DNA of 64,000 nt from Akkermansiaceae bacterium UBA2367 (GTDB lineage Bacteria > Verrucomicrobiota > Verrucomicrobiia > Verrucomicrobiales > DEV007), in contig DDTJ01000029.1 of NCBI GenBank assembly GCA_002344525.1, positions 7,801 through 71,800 of the forward strand, read 5' to 3'. Shown here piece by piece: positions 9,985 through 17,182 of the stretch. The notes beneath the pieces were generated by a model. It ran no database searches. It was not told where the DNA came from and was given only the letters and a program-made list of their open reading frames with translations. The stretch's first letter is position 1. Each line of letters opens with the position of its first letter. The translations under genes and the position numbers were made by a program.

Positions 9985-11181
9985 ATGCGCAATGGCATCG
10001 ACACAGTCGAAATCTCCCGCATCGAGAAGCTCCTCGTCGATCTCGACGTGGAGGGGCTGCGACGTTTCTTCTCCGACGAGGAGCTGGCCGACGCCGGGTC
10101 CGGCGGCCCCGTCCGCGCCCAGAAGCTCGCGGCCCGCTTCGCGGCGAAGGAGGCCTGCTGCAAGCTCTTCCCGAAGGAGATCTGCCTCGGCATGATCGAG
10201 CCGCACGATTTCTCCGTCTCGCGCGACGGCTACGGGCAGCCCCGCATCGTGCCGACCGAGCGGGCACGCGCCGTGATGGACCGCCACCGCGTCGCCTCCA
10301 TCTCCGTCTCCACGACCCACACCGAAACCGGGGCCACGGCGGTGGCCACGGTCGAGCCCGCGACGATGGCCGTGCCTTGGTATGGCAGGATGATCTACCG
10401 CGCCCTGCCCCTGCGCCGCGAGGTGGTCATGGAGAACCTGCGCCGAGTCTTCGGCGACACCTTGACGGAGCCCCGTATCGTGGAGATCGCCCAGGCTTTC
10501 TACGCCCACTTCGCCAAATTCCTCGGCGAGTTCGTCCGCTTCGCCTTCCTTTCGGAGAAAAGGCGGGCCGGGCTGGTCCGCGTCGAGGGAGGGGAGCACC
10601 TCATCGCCGCCTTGGAGAAGGGCAGGGGAGTCCTCCTCCTCGCCGGGCACTTCGGGAACTGGGAGGTTTCGACGGTGGCGGGCCTGTCGCAGTTCCGGCA
10701 ATACCGAGGCCTCTTCCATTTCATCCGCCGCCCTCTCAAGCCGAAGTGGTTCAACGATTTCGTGATGCGCCGGTTCCAAAAGGCCGGCTTCGGCACGCTG
10801 GAGAAGAGCGGCTCGCTCGACGAGATTCTGGCCTTGTTGGAGGACAACCACATCGTCGTCTCCGTCTTCGACCAGTTCTCGATGCCCCAATATGGGATCG
10901 ACTCGGAGTTCTTCGGACATCCCGCCCTGACCTTCAAGAGCCTCGCGGTCCTCGCGCAATTCACCGGCGCACCCGTTATCCCCGCGTCGAGCTGGCGCGA
11001 GCCCGACGGCAGCCATGTCCTGCTTTTCGAGCCACCCGTCGAAGTCCCCGCCGAGGGACGCACCAAGGACATCCTGCGGCAGAGCACGAAGCGATTCAAC
11101 GAGGCGATCGAGCGCATCATCCTGCGCCACCCCGAGCAGTGGATCTGGATGCACAAACGCTGGAAGCGGGTGATTTACTAA
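9985..11181 (+). CDS. Fusion of AcpS-type phosphopantetheinyl transferase and LpxL/HtrB-type acyltransferase
   Basis: 398 residues from ATG 9985. Residues 1-125 resemble holo-ACP synthase, which attaches phosphopantetheine to carrier proteins: GIDTVEISRIEKL (Asp6) and RFAAKEACCKLF (Glu56). Residues 130-398 resemble the lipid A late acyltransferases, with the HX4E catalytic motif GHFGNWE (His222, Glu227), FDQFSM, and PVIPASSWREPDG, but without the usual N-terminal membrane anchor. One open frame spans both; an internal ATG at 10366 has no visible Shine-Dalgarno sequence. The fusion implies that one polypeptide activates the carrier protein and transfers the finished chain to an acceptor. Last gene of the four-gene operon; convergent with the AraC-type gene. 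Confidence 0.85.
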   Translation: MRNGIDTVEISRIEKLLVDLDVEGLRRFFSDEELADAGSGGPVRAQKLAARFAAKEACCKLFPKEICLGMIEPHDFSVSRDGYGQPRIVPTERARAVMDRHRVASISVSTTHTETGATAVATVEPATMAVPWYGRMIYRALPLRREVVMENLRRVFGDTLTEPRIVEIAQAFYAHFAKFLGEFVRFAFLSEKRRAGLVRVEGGEHLIAALEKGRGVLLLAGHFGNWEVSTVAGLSQFRQYRGLFHFIRRPLKPKWFNDFVMRRFQKAGFGTLEKSGSLDEILALLEDNHIVVSVFDQFSMPQYGIDSEFFGHPALTFKSLAVLAQFTGAPVIPASSWREPDGSHVLLFEPPVEVPAEGRTKDILRQSTKRFNEAIERIILRHPEQWIWMHKRWKRVIY

Positions 11182-11242
11182 CACGCGCCGGAGAGGTGAG
11201 TGGAGGGATTTTCGCGGGAGGTTCGAGCTTCGGTTTTCCCCC

Positions 11243-12022
11243 TCACTTCCCCTCCACCTCGCGCCGGTGGCGTTCGCGGTAGGTGGCCGGGGTCATCCCC
11301 GTCTCGGTGCGGAAGGCGCGGGTGAAGGCGCTCTGGTCGTAGAAGCCGCAGTCGATGCCGATGGCTCCGGCGGGGTGGTCGGTCGCGATCAGCTCGTGCC
11401 GCGCGGCGCGGAGGCGCTGGCGGATGAGGTAGCGCATCGGCGGCTCGCCGAGGAGACTGCGGAAGACGCGGGTGAATTGCCGCTCCGAGAGATGGCAGAG
11501 CGCCGCCAGTTCGGATGTGGTGACCGGCTCGCTGAAGCGGGTGTGGAGATGCCGTAGCGCGGGCTCGAGCTGGGAGAAGGAATGCGCCACCCCGCCGACC
11601 TCGTGCAGGTCGTAGAGCACGATGGCCACGCCGCAGATGGCCTCGCCGCGGTCGCACAGCGGGGCCACGGTGACGACATACCAGTTCAGCGGCCCGGCGA
11701 TGTCGGGCACCATCTGGGCGTAGTAGGTGCGCGTCTCCCCGCTGTCCATGACGCGGCGGTCCTCCTCGAGGAAGCTCTCCGCCAGAGGCCGGGAGAAGAA
11801 GTCGGCGTCGGTCTTGCCGAGCATCTCCCATTCGTGCTCGACGTTGAAGATCTTCAGCGTGCGCGCGTTCGCCCGGACGAAGCGGCTCTCGCGGTCCTTG
11901 GCGACGAAGGCGATGTTCGGCAGACTCTCGAAGAGGGCCGAAAGTTGCAAGCCCCCGCCGAGATGGTCGAGGAACTCCCGCTGGAAGCGGAGGGCTTCGC
12001 TTTTTTCCGCAATCGTGCTCAT
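11243..12022 (-). CDS. AraC-family transcriptional regulator with N-terminal PAS domain
   Basis: 259 residues from the ATG at 12020-12022. Residues 25-145 look like a PAS_4-type sensor (SLPNIAFVAKDRESRFVRAN, EMLGKTDADFF, WYVVTVAPLCD), and residues 155-255 contain two AraC-type helix-turn-helices (TTSELAALCHLSERQFTRVF; IGIDCGFYDQSAFTRAFRTE; GMTPATYRERHRR). The bound ligand or signal is unknown. It is divergent from the NAD-dependent epimerase-like gene with only 69 bp between starts, and a direct repeat in that gap could be its operator, so it probably controls that gene and perhaps itself. Confidence 0.93.
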   Translation of the reverse strand: MSTIAEKSEALRFQREFLDHLGGGLQLSALFESLPNIAFVAKDRESRFVRANARTLKIFNVEHEWEMLGKTDADFFSRPLAESFLEEDRRVMDSGETRTYYAQMVPDIAGPLNWYVVTVAPLCDRGEAICGVAIVLYDLHEVGGVAHSFSQLEPALRHLHTRFSEPVTTSELAALCHLSERQFTRVFRSLLGEPPMRYLIRQRLRAARHELIATDHPAGAIGIDCGFYDQSAFTRAFRTETGMTPATYRERHRREVEGK

Positions 12023-12045
12023 GGCCGGAAAATACCAAAGATTGA

Positions 12046-12077
12046 CGGTTCGCGCCAAGCCTTCCTCGCGGTTCGCG
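12046..12077. promoter_or_regulatory. Candidate AraC-type operator (two direct CGGTTCGCG sites)
   Basis: The 69-bp gap between the divergent PAS-AraC gene and the epimerase-like gene contains CGGTTCGCG twice, at 12046-12054 and 12069-12077, in the same orientation and 23 bp apart, about two helical turns. AraC-family proteins often bind two direct half-sites at roughly this spacing. This is a positional inference; no consensus is known for this regulator. Confidence 0.35.
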
Positions 12078-12091
12078 GCCATAATTCGCCC

Positions 12092-13036
12092 ATGAGCAAA
12101 ACCGTCGCGATCTTCGGAGCTGGGGGAAAATTGGGCCGTCGCGCCCTCGCGTTGCTCGCGGAGCGTGGTTGGCCGGTGCGGGCGCTCGTCCACCGCACGC
12201 CGGTCGAAGGCCCCGGCATCGTGTCGGTCAAAGGCAGCATCACCGATCCCGCCGCAGTCGAGGAGACCGTGCGCGGTGCCGATCTCGTGGTGCAGCTCGC
12301 CACGACGAAGGAGGACGCGGACACCTTCTTCGACGTCAGCGTGAAGGGCACCTTCCACATTCTCGAAGCGTGCCGCAAGCAGGGCGTGGAGCAGTTCCTC
12401 CTCCTCGGCGGCGACGCGGCCTGCGGCATCTGGTTCCACCCGCAGCCCATCCCCATCGACGAGAACCATCCCCTCGCCGCCTATCCCGGCTACTACGCCT
12501 TCTCCAAGGTGATGGAGGAGACGATGGCGCAGCAGTATGCGGTGCAGTATGGCGTGCCCTTCACGGTGCTGCGCTCGTCGTGGGTCTTCGAGGGCGACGA
12601 CCTGCTGCGGCATTTCTCGCTGCTGCGAAATGTCGATCCCTCCGAGCCCGGCCACGGCTTCGGGGAGATCACCGACGAGATCCTCGCGCTGGTGAAGGCG
12701 CAGGAGGAGCGCATCCCCATCCTGACCGACGCCCAAGGCACGCCCCTGCGGCGGCACATCGTCCACATCGACGACGTGATGCAGGCCTTCGGCCTGATGC
12801 TGGGGAATCCCTCGGCCAACGGGCAGGTCTTCAACATCGCCGGGCCGTCGCCCTTCGACTACCGCGTCGCGGCGGACTACCTCTCCGCGAAGCTGGGCAC
12901 GCCCACCGTCGAGATCCGCTGCCCGGACTACCATCCCTTCGAGATCAACATCACCCGCGCCCGCACCGTGCTCGGCTACGCCCCGGAGAACGACTTCTTC
13001 CGCATGGCGGATCGGGCGGTGGAGGGTGATCAGTAA
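12092..13036 (+). CDS. NAD(P)-dependent epimerase/dehydratase family protein (extended SDR)
   Basis: 314 residues. The extended-SDR Rossmann start VAIFGAGGKLGRRALALL has the GxxGxxG motif, and YAFSKVMEE supplies the Tyr-Lys pair (YxxxK). LIVxx-like LLLGGDAACG precedes it, and a C-terminal substrate part contains HIVHIDDVMQAF and FNIAGPSPFDY. Such enzymes act on nucleotide sugars or free sugars; the substrate cannot be read from the sequence. ATG 12092 is chosen because it places the cofactor loop right at the N-terminus. The last codons and the TAA fall inside a 14-bp tandem repeat. It is likely regulated by the divergent PAS-AraC protein. Confidence 0.85.
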   Translation: MSKTVAIFGAGGKLGRRALALLAERGWPVRALVHRTPVEGPGIVSVKGSITDPAAVEETVRGADLVVQLATTKEDADTFFDVSVKGTFHILEACRKQGVEQFLLLGGDAACGIWFHPQPIPIDENHPLAAYPGYYAFSKVMEETMAQQYAVQYGVPFTVLRSSWVFEGDDLLRHFSLLRNVDPSEPGHGFGEITDEILALVKAQEERIPILTDAQGTPLRRHIVHIDDVMQAFGLMLGNPSANGQVFNIAGPSPFDYRVAADYLSAKLGTPTVEIRCPDYHPFEINITRARTVLGYAPENDFFRMADRAVEGDQ

Positions 13037-13053
13037 ACAGTGATCGGTAATCA
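13026..13053. repeat. Tandem 14-bp repeat (two units) over a stop codon
   Basis: GTGATCAGTAAACA at 13026-13039 is followed directly by GTGATCGGTAATCA at 13040-13053, with 12 of 14 positions identical. The TAA stop of the epimerase-like gene lies inside the first unit, so the repeat supplies the last residues of the protein. The remaining 38 bp to the sulfatase start show nothing else. Confidence 0.7.
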
Positions 13054-13091
13054 GTAGAGTCCGTGCATTAACGGCCCCTAGCAATAATACG

Positions 13092-14525
13092 ATGAAACTC
13101 CTCCTCCAGTTCCTCGCCGCGATCCTGTTCGCCGCCTCCCCAATCCTTGCCGGAACGGAGCGCCCCCCGAACTTCATCATCTTCTTCTGCGACAACCTCG
13201 GCTACGGAGACATCGAGTCCTTCGGATCGACCCTGCACTGCACCCCGAACCTGAACCGCATGGCTGCGGAGGGGCGCAAGTTCACCCACTTCTATGTCAG
13301 CTCCGGGGTCTGCACCCCCTCGCGTGCCAGCATCATGACCGGCTGCTACGCCCAGCGCGTCGGCATGCACCTCAATCCACGGGACCACCAAGTGCTGCGC
13401 CCCGTCTCCCCCTACGGCCTGAACCCCGCCGAAACCACCCTCGCCGAGGCGCTCAAGGCGCGGGGCTACGCCACCGCCCATATCGGGAAGTGGCATCTCG
13501 GCGACCAGCCCGAGTTCCTCCCGACCCGGCAGGGCTTCGACCATTTCTTCGGCATCCCCTACTCCGACGACATGACCGAGCGGGTATGGGAGCAGGACGG
13601 CTCGCACTGGCCGCCGTTGCCCCTGATGCGGGGCGAGGAGGTCGTCGAGGCCCCCGCCGACCGCGACACCCTGACAAGACGCTACACCGAGGAGGCCCTC
13701 GCTTGGATCGAGGAGAACCGCGAGCGTCCCTTCTTTCTCTACCTGCCCCATGCCATGCCCGGGAGCACCGCGACGCCCTACTCCAGCGAGGCGTTCCGCG
13801 GCAAGAGCAGGAACGGGCCATGGGGCGACTCCGTCGAGGAGCTCGACTGGTCAACCGGCGCGATCCTCGACAAGCTCCGCGAACTCGGCCTCGCGGAATC
13901 GACCCTCGTCGTCTGGACCTCCGACAACGGCTCGCCCCTCGCAAGCGAGCCCGACGACCTCAGCCTCGGCTCCAACCTCCCGCTCTCCGGGCGCGGCTAT
14001 ACCACGAGCGAGGGTGGCTTCCGCGTCCCCTGCCTGATGTGGTGGCCGGACCGCATTCCCGCAGGCACCGTCTGCGAGGAGTTGAGCTCGACGATGGATC
14101 TCTACCCCACCTTCGTGAAGCTCGCCGGAGGAAAGGACGACGGCGTGAAGCGCGATGGCCGCGACATCGTCCCGCTGATTCTCGGCGAGGCGGACGCGAA
14201 GAGCCCTTGGGAAGTCTTCGCCTACTACGACCTCGACCAACTGCAGGCAGTCCGATCCGGACCATGGAAGCTCTTCCTGCCGCTGGAGCAGTTCTCCCAG
14301 CACCCTCGCTACAAGCGGGGCGCCGGATTGCAGGGGCCTCTCCTCTTCAATGTCGTCGAGGACACCGACACTTCGGAGAACGTCGCGGAGCAGTATCCTG
14401 AAATCGTCGCCCGGCTCGGCGAGTTGGCCGAGGCGGTGAAAGCCGATCTCGGAGACCAAGGCAAGCCCGGAGCCGGAATGCGTCCGCCGGGAAAGGTCGA
14501 GAACCCGATGCCCGTGACCCGATAG
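13092..14525 (+). CDS. Secreted sulfatase (formylglycine-dependent arylsulfatase family)
   Basis: 477 residues. Signal peptide 1-20 (LLQFLAAILFAASPILAG), then the alkaline-phosphatase-fold sulfatase domain. The formylglycine cysteine is Cys74 in GVCTPSRASIMTG, the Cys-type motif that needs post-translational oxidation by an FGE. The metal site starts FFCDNLGYGDIESFG, with Asn replacing the second Asp seen in many sulfatases. Further motifs are HIGKWHLGD and WTSDNGSP. It probably removes sulfate from exogenous polysaccharides in the periplasm or at the surface. It follows the epimerase-like gene by 55 bp and may share its transcript. The TAG stop sits in the left arm of a MITE-like element. 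Confidence 0.95.
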   Translation: MKLLLQFLAAILFAASPILAGTERPPNFIIFFCDNLGYGDIESFGSTLHCTPNLNRMAAEGRKFTHFYVSSGVCTPSRASIMTGCYAQRVGMHLNPRDHQVLRPVSPYGLNPAETTLAEALKARGYATAHIGKWHLGDQPEFLPTRQGFDHFFGIPYSDDMTERVWEQDGSHWPPLPLMRGEEVVEAPADRDTLTRRYTEEALAWIEENRERPFFLYLPHAMPGSTATPYSSEAFRGKSRNGPWGDSVEELDWSTGAILDKLRELGLAESTLVVWTSDNGSPLASEPDDLSLGSNLPLSGRGYTTSEGGFRVPCLMWWPDRIPAGTVCEELSSTMDLYPTFVKLAGGKDDGVKRDGRDIVPLILGEADAKSPWEVFAYYDLDQLQAVRSGPWKLFLPLEQFSQHPRYKRGAGLQGPLLFNVVEDTDTSENVAEQYPEIVARLGELAEAVKADLGDQGKPGAGMRPPGKVENPMPVTR

Positions 14526-14650
14526 CTGGCAGCCCGTCGGACTTTATTCACAACTTATTGATAATGAATTATTTCCGAGTTCAAAATTAAATATATGATT
14601 ATCAACGAGCTACTAAAAATTCAACATGCAAGTCCGACAGACTGCTAGCT
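14524..14650. mobile_element. MITE-like AT-rich element with imperfect 21-bp terminal inverted repeats
   Basis: A 127-bp segment whose ends, 14524-14544 and 14630-14650, are inverted copies matching at about 18 of 21 positions and share GTCGGACTT at their inner edge. The interior is strongly AT-rich (for example TTATTGATAATGAATTATTT and AAATATATGATTATCAAC), in sharp contrast to the surroundings. It has no coding capacity. Size, terminal repeats and foreign composition fit a miniature inverted-repeat transposable element; I could not identify a clear target duplication. Confidence 0.55.
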
Positions 14651-14744
14651 CCTAGATTGACTTCGTTGCGTTCCGTCTATTTGCCTACGTTGCACTCCGG
14701 CTACCTGCGGTTCCGCTTCGCTTCGATTCCTGCTCCTGACTCCT

Positions 14745-15083
14745 ATGAAGAAAACCTTCCACCACATCGGCCTCCCCACCACCGAGAGCCAGCCCGGCGA
14801 GTTCTTCGTCGAGGACACCCGCGTCTGGGTCACCGACCCGCGCAAGCATCCCTACAAGGTCGAGTTCCTCCGCTTCGAGGCCGACAGTCCCGTCACCGGA
14901 CCCGTCCGCGACATGCCCCACGTCGCCTACCGCGTCGACGACATCGAGGCGGCCATCGCGGGCGAGGAGGTCATCCTCGAACCCTTCGAGCCTTCGCCGA
15001 ACTTCACCGTCGCCTTCGTTCTCAAGGATGGGGCAGTGGTCGAATATATGAAATTCGACAAGGAGGAAGACCTTCCTTGGTAG
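14745..15083 (+). CDS. VOC-fold (glyoxalase/bleomycin-resistance-like) small protein
   Basis: 112 residues, MKKTFHHIGLPTTESQPGEFF at the start. The beta-alpha-beta pattern with HIGLPT, DMPHVAYRVDDIEAAI and FVLKDGAVVEYMKF fits one vicinal-oxygen-chelate module pair. His7, His56 region and Glu104 could be metal ligands, as in glyoxalase-like enzymes. The chain is at the short end for the family. Annotated homologues are uncharacterised, so the reaction is unknown. It is followed by the SDR gene in the same direction, with a repeat-filled 108-bp gap. Confidence 0.7.
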   Translation: MKKTFHHIGLPTTESQPGEFFVEDTRVWVTDPRKHPYKVEFLRFEADSPVTGPVRDMPHVAYRVDDIEAAIAGEEVILEPFEPSPNFTVAFVLKDGAVVEYMKFDKEEDLPW

Positions 15084-15090
15084 CTCTTTA

Positions 15091-15183
15091 GTTGATAGTT
15101 GAGGGTTGAGAGTTGAGAGGCAGAAAATAAGCGGCTTGCGCTGACTCCGAAACTCTCAACTCTCAACTACCGACTCTCAACTC
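15091..15183. repeat. 7-bp period inverted repeat (GTTGAGA units)
   Basis: The left arm (15091-15120) contains GTTGAGG, GTTGAGA and GTTGAGA in tandem; the right arm (15151-15183) contains the inverse CTCTCAACTCTCAAC and a further CTCTCAAC. The arms can pair over about 15 bp around a 30-bp loop. The element fills the gap between the VOC and SDR genes, ends 8 bp before the SDR start codon and leaves no visible Shine-Dalgarno sequence there. Confidence 0.7.
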
Positions 15184-15191
15184 CCCATCTT

Positions 15192-15962
15192 ATGAACCTG
15201 AACAACAAAGTCATTCTCGTCACCGGGGGCACCTCGGGCATTGGCGAGGCCTGCACCCGGCATTTCGCCTCGCTCGGGGCCAAGGTCGTCACCACCTCGA
15301 ACCAGCAGGACCGGGGCGAGGCGTTGGAGGAGGAACTCCGCAAGGCGGGGCAGGAGGTGCGCTTCATCCACGCCGACGTCTCGGTGGAGGAGAGCGTGAA
15401 GGCCCTCGTCGATTTCACTGTCGTCGAATACGGCCGCCTCGACGGCGTCCACTGCAACGCGGGCGTCTGGGGCAAGGGCATGGTCACCGAGTTCAACGAG
15501 GCCGCTTGGGACAAGATCATGGGCGTGAACGTGAAGAGCGTCCTCTGGACCGCGAAGCACGCCATCCCCGCGATGGAGGCCTCGGGCAACGGGGTCTTCC
15601 TCGTGACCACCTCGGTCGCCGCCTTCATCGGCTTCCCCGCCCATGCCCTCTACTGCGCCTCGAAGGGGGCGCTGGAGTCGCTGATCCGCTGCCTCGCCGC
15701 CGACCACGCGGGCAAGGTGCGCGTCGTCGGCATCTGCCCCGGCACCATCGACACGCCCATGCTCGCCGCCACCTGCGACGGCTGGGACAAGCCGGTCGAG
15801 GAGCTCTACGCCGAAGTCGCCAAGAAGATCCCCGTGCGACGCCTCGGCCAGCCCTCCGACATCGCGAAGACGGCGGCTTTCCTGCTGAGCGAGGATTCGG
15901 AATACATCAATGCGACAAGCATCGTGCTCGACGGCGGGACGATGGCGTTGCCGCCGTGGTAG
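15192..15962 (+). CDS. Short-chain dehydrogenase/reductase (classical SDR)
   Basis: 256 residues, the typical classical SDR length. Cofactor motif TGGTSGIGEACTRHF at about 11-25, CNAGVWGKG (the NAG motif), VTTSVAAFIG carrying the catalytic Ser, and LYCASKGALESL carrying Tyr and Lys. The C-terminal part EYINATSIVLDGGTMALPPW is the standard SDR ending. The TSNQQDRG segment after beta-2 does not decide between NAD and NADP. Substrate unknown; probably a polyol, sugar or keto-acid. Immediately upstream is the 7-bp period repeat. Confidence 0.93.
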   Translation: MNLNNKVILVTGGTSGIGEACTRHFASLGAKVVTTSNQQDRGEALEEELRKAGQEVRFIHADVSVEESVKALVDFTVVEYGRLDGVHCNAGVWGKGMVTEFNEAAWDKIMGVNVKSVLWTAKHAIPAMEASGNGVFLVTTSVAAFIGFPAHALYCASKGALESLIRCLAADHAGKVRVVGICPGTIDTPMLAATCDGWDKPVEELYAEVAKKIPVRRLGQPSDIAKTAAFLLSEDSEYINATSIVLDGGTMALPPW

Positions 15963-16033
15963 GCGCGGCGGAGCCGCGCCTGTAAAAGGTAAAAAGTGTT
16001 GATTAAGGCGATGTTCGGCATCATGATGCTTCG

Positions 16034-16282
16034 ATGAGAACAACAATTGACATCAATGATGCGCTTTTGTCGGAAGTTCGCCAACGCTCGAACTTGAGTG
16101 GGCGCTCGTTCAAGGAGGAGCTGGACCGACTCCTTCGGATCGGACTCTCCGCAGTCGAGGGAGCCGCCTCAAAGCGCCCCTACAAGGTGAAGCCCCACGC
16201 GCTGGGACTCAAGGCCGCCTTCCGCGGGGAAAGCCTCAACCAGCTCTTCGACCAGCTCGAAGCCGAAGATCACGCCCGCTGA
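16034..16282 (+). CDS. Antitoxin, ribbon-helix-helix type (partner of the PIN toxin at 16286)
   Basis: 82 residues. The N-terminus MRTTIDINDALLSEVRQRSN followed by FKEELDRLLRIGL is the beta-strand plus two-helix pattern of RHH/VapB-type antitoxins, and the basic C-terminal tail (KRPYKVKPHALGLK, then ESLNQLFDQLEAE) would wrap the toxin. The toxin starts 3 bp after the stop, the classical order. It presumably autoregulates its promoter; the preceding 71 bp contain no palindrome I can name with confidence. Confidence 0.8.
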   Translation: MRTTIDINDALLSEVRQRSNLSGRSFKEELDRLLRIGLSAVEGAASKRPYKVKPHALGLKAAFRGESLNQLFDQLEAEDHAR

Positions 16283-16285
16283 GCC

Positions 16286-16714
16286 ATGATCGTCCCCGAC
16301 GTCAACCTCCTCGTCTATGCTTACGACTCGACCTCGCCGCAGCATGGGAAGGCGAAGAAATGGTGGGAGGACGCACTCTCGGGAACGGAACCGGTGGGCA
16401 TCCCCGTGCTGGTCGGTCTCGCTTTTGTCCGTCTCATGACCCATCCGACTTTGAGCGAGAATCCGATGAGCGTGGCAGAGGCCCGCAAGCGGGTCGAATC
16501 GTGGTTGGAAACGCCGGTGGCGCAGTGGCTCGCTGGCGGCGTCCGGTCGATGGAGCTGGCGATGGACCTGCTCGAAGCCGCCGGGAAGGGAGGCAATCTA
16601 GCGAGCGACGCCTTCATCGCCGCGCTGTCGATCGAGCATGGCGCGACCGTGCATTCGAACGACCGGGATTTCGCGCGCTTCCCCGGAGTGAAATGGATCG
16701 ACCCGCTTGTTTGA
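16286..16714 (+). CDS. PIN-domain toxin, VapC family
   Basis: 142 residues, starting MIVPDVNLLVYAYDSTSP with the first metal Asp. The middle VLVGLAFVRLMTHP replaces the usual VapC Glu position with a hydrophobic residue, as in one known VapC branch with an AFxRLxT motif. LASDAFIAALSIEHG and SNDRDFARFPGVKWIDPL supply the later acidic residues. It is a likely site-specific endoribonuclease neutralised by the protein encoded 3 bp upstream. The 34 bp to the next gene hold nothing notable. Confidence 0.85.
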   Translation: MIVPDVNLLVYAYDSTSPQHGKAKKWWEDALSGTEPVGIPVLVGLAFVRLMTHPTLSENPMSVAEARKRVESWLETPVAQWLAGGVRSMELAMDLLEAAGKGGNLASDAFIAALSIEHGATVHSNDRDFARFPGVKWIDPLV

Positions 16715-16748
16715 GAAGCTGAACCCTGTTCCGCAAAGAAAGATCACT

Positions 16749-17156
16749 ATGTCCAGTGACGAACAAGAAATCCGCGAATTGATAGCGTCTTGGATGGAGG
16801 CGACAAAGACCGGAGATATCGAAAGCGTCCTCGATCTGATGGCTGATGATATAGTGTTCCTGATTCCCGGCCAGCCACCGATGCGAAAATCGGATTTTGC
16901 GGCGGCAGCCGCTTCACCGCATGGGCAGGAGTCGCCTGAATTCGACGGAACCAGCGAAATTCAGGAGATCAAGGTGCTCGGAGATTGGGCGTATATGTGG
17001 ACGAAATTGAAGGTGGTCGTGACTCCGCCCAATGGGGCTCCACCTGTAACGCGCTCAGGACATACTCTTTCGATCTTGCAGAAGCAGAACGGCAAATGGC
17101 TGCTGGCACGCGATGCGAATCTTTTGACGACCCTGCCGGATGGCAGCGCAGAATAA
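16749..17156 (+). CDS. SnoaL-like / DUF4440 (NTF2-fold) protein
   Basis: 135 residues starting MSSDEQEIRELIASWMEA; an upstream in-frame start at 16707 would overlap the toxin stop, so ATG 16749 is preferred. The pattern of an N-terminal helix, DIESVLDLMADDIVFLIPG, a long variable loop and HTLSILQKQNGKWLLARDAN is characteristic of the SgcJ/EcaC/DUF4440 group of NTF2-fold proteins. No catalytic set is clear and the function is unknown. The base composition is noticeably less GC-rich than in the flanking genes, consistent with acquisition with the toxin-antitoxin patch. Confidence 0.75.
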   Translation: MSSDEQEIRELIASWMEATKTGDIESVLDLMADDIVFLIPGQPPMRKSDFAAAAASPHGQESPEFDGTSEIQEIKVLGDWAYMWTKLKVVVTPPNGAPPVTRSGHTLSILQKQNGKWLLARDANLLTTLPDGSAE

Positions 17157-17182
17157 AACCAGTCGAACAACACTCTAAAACT

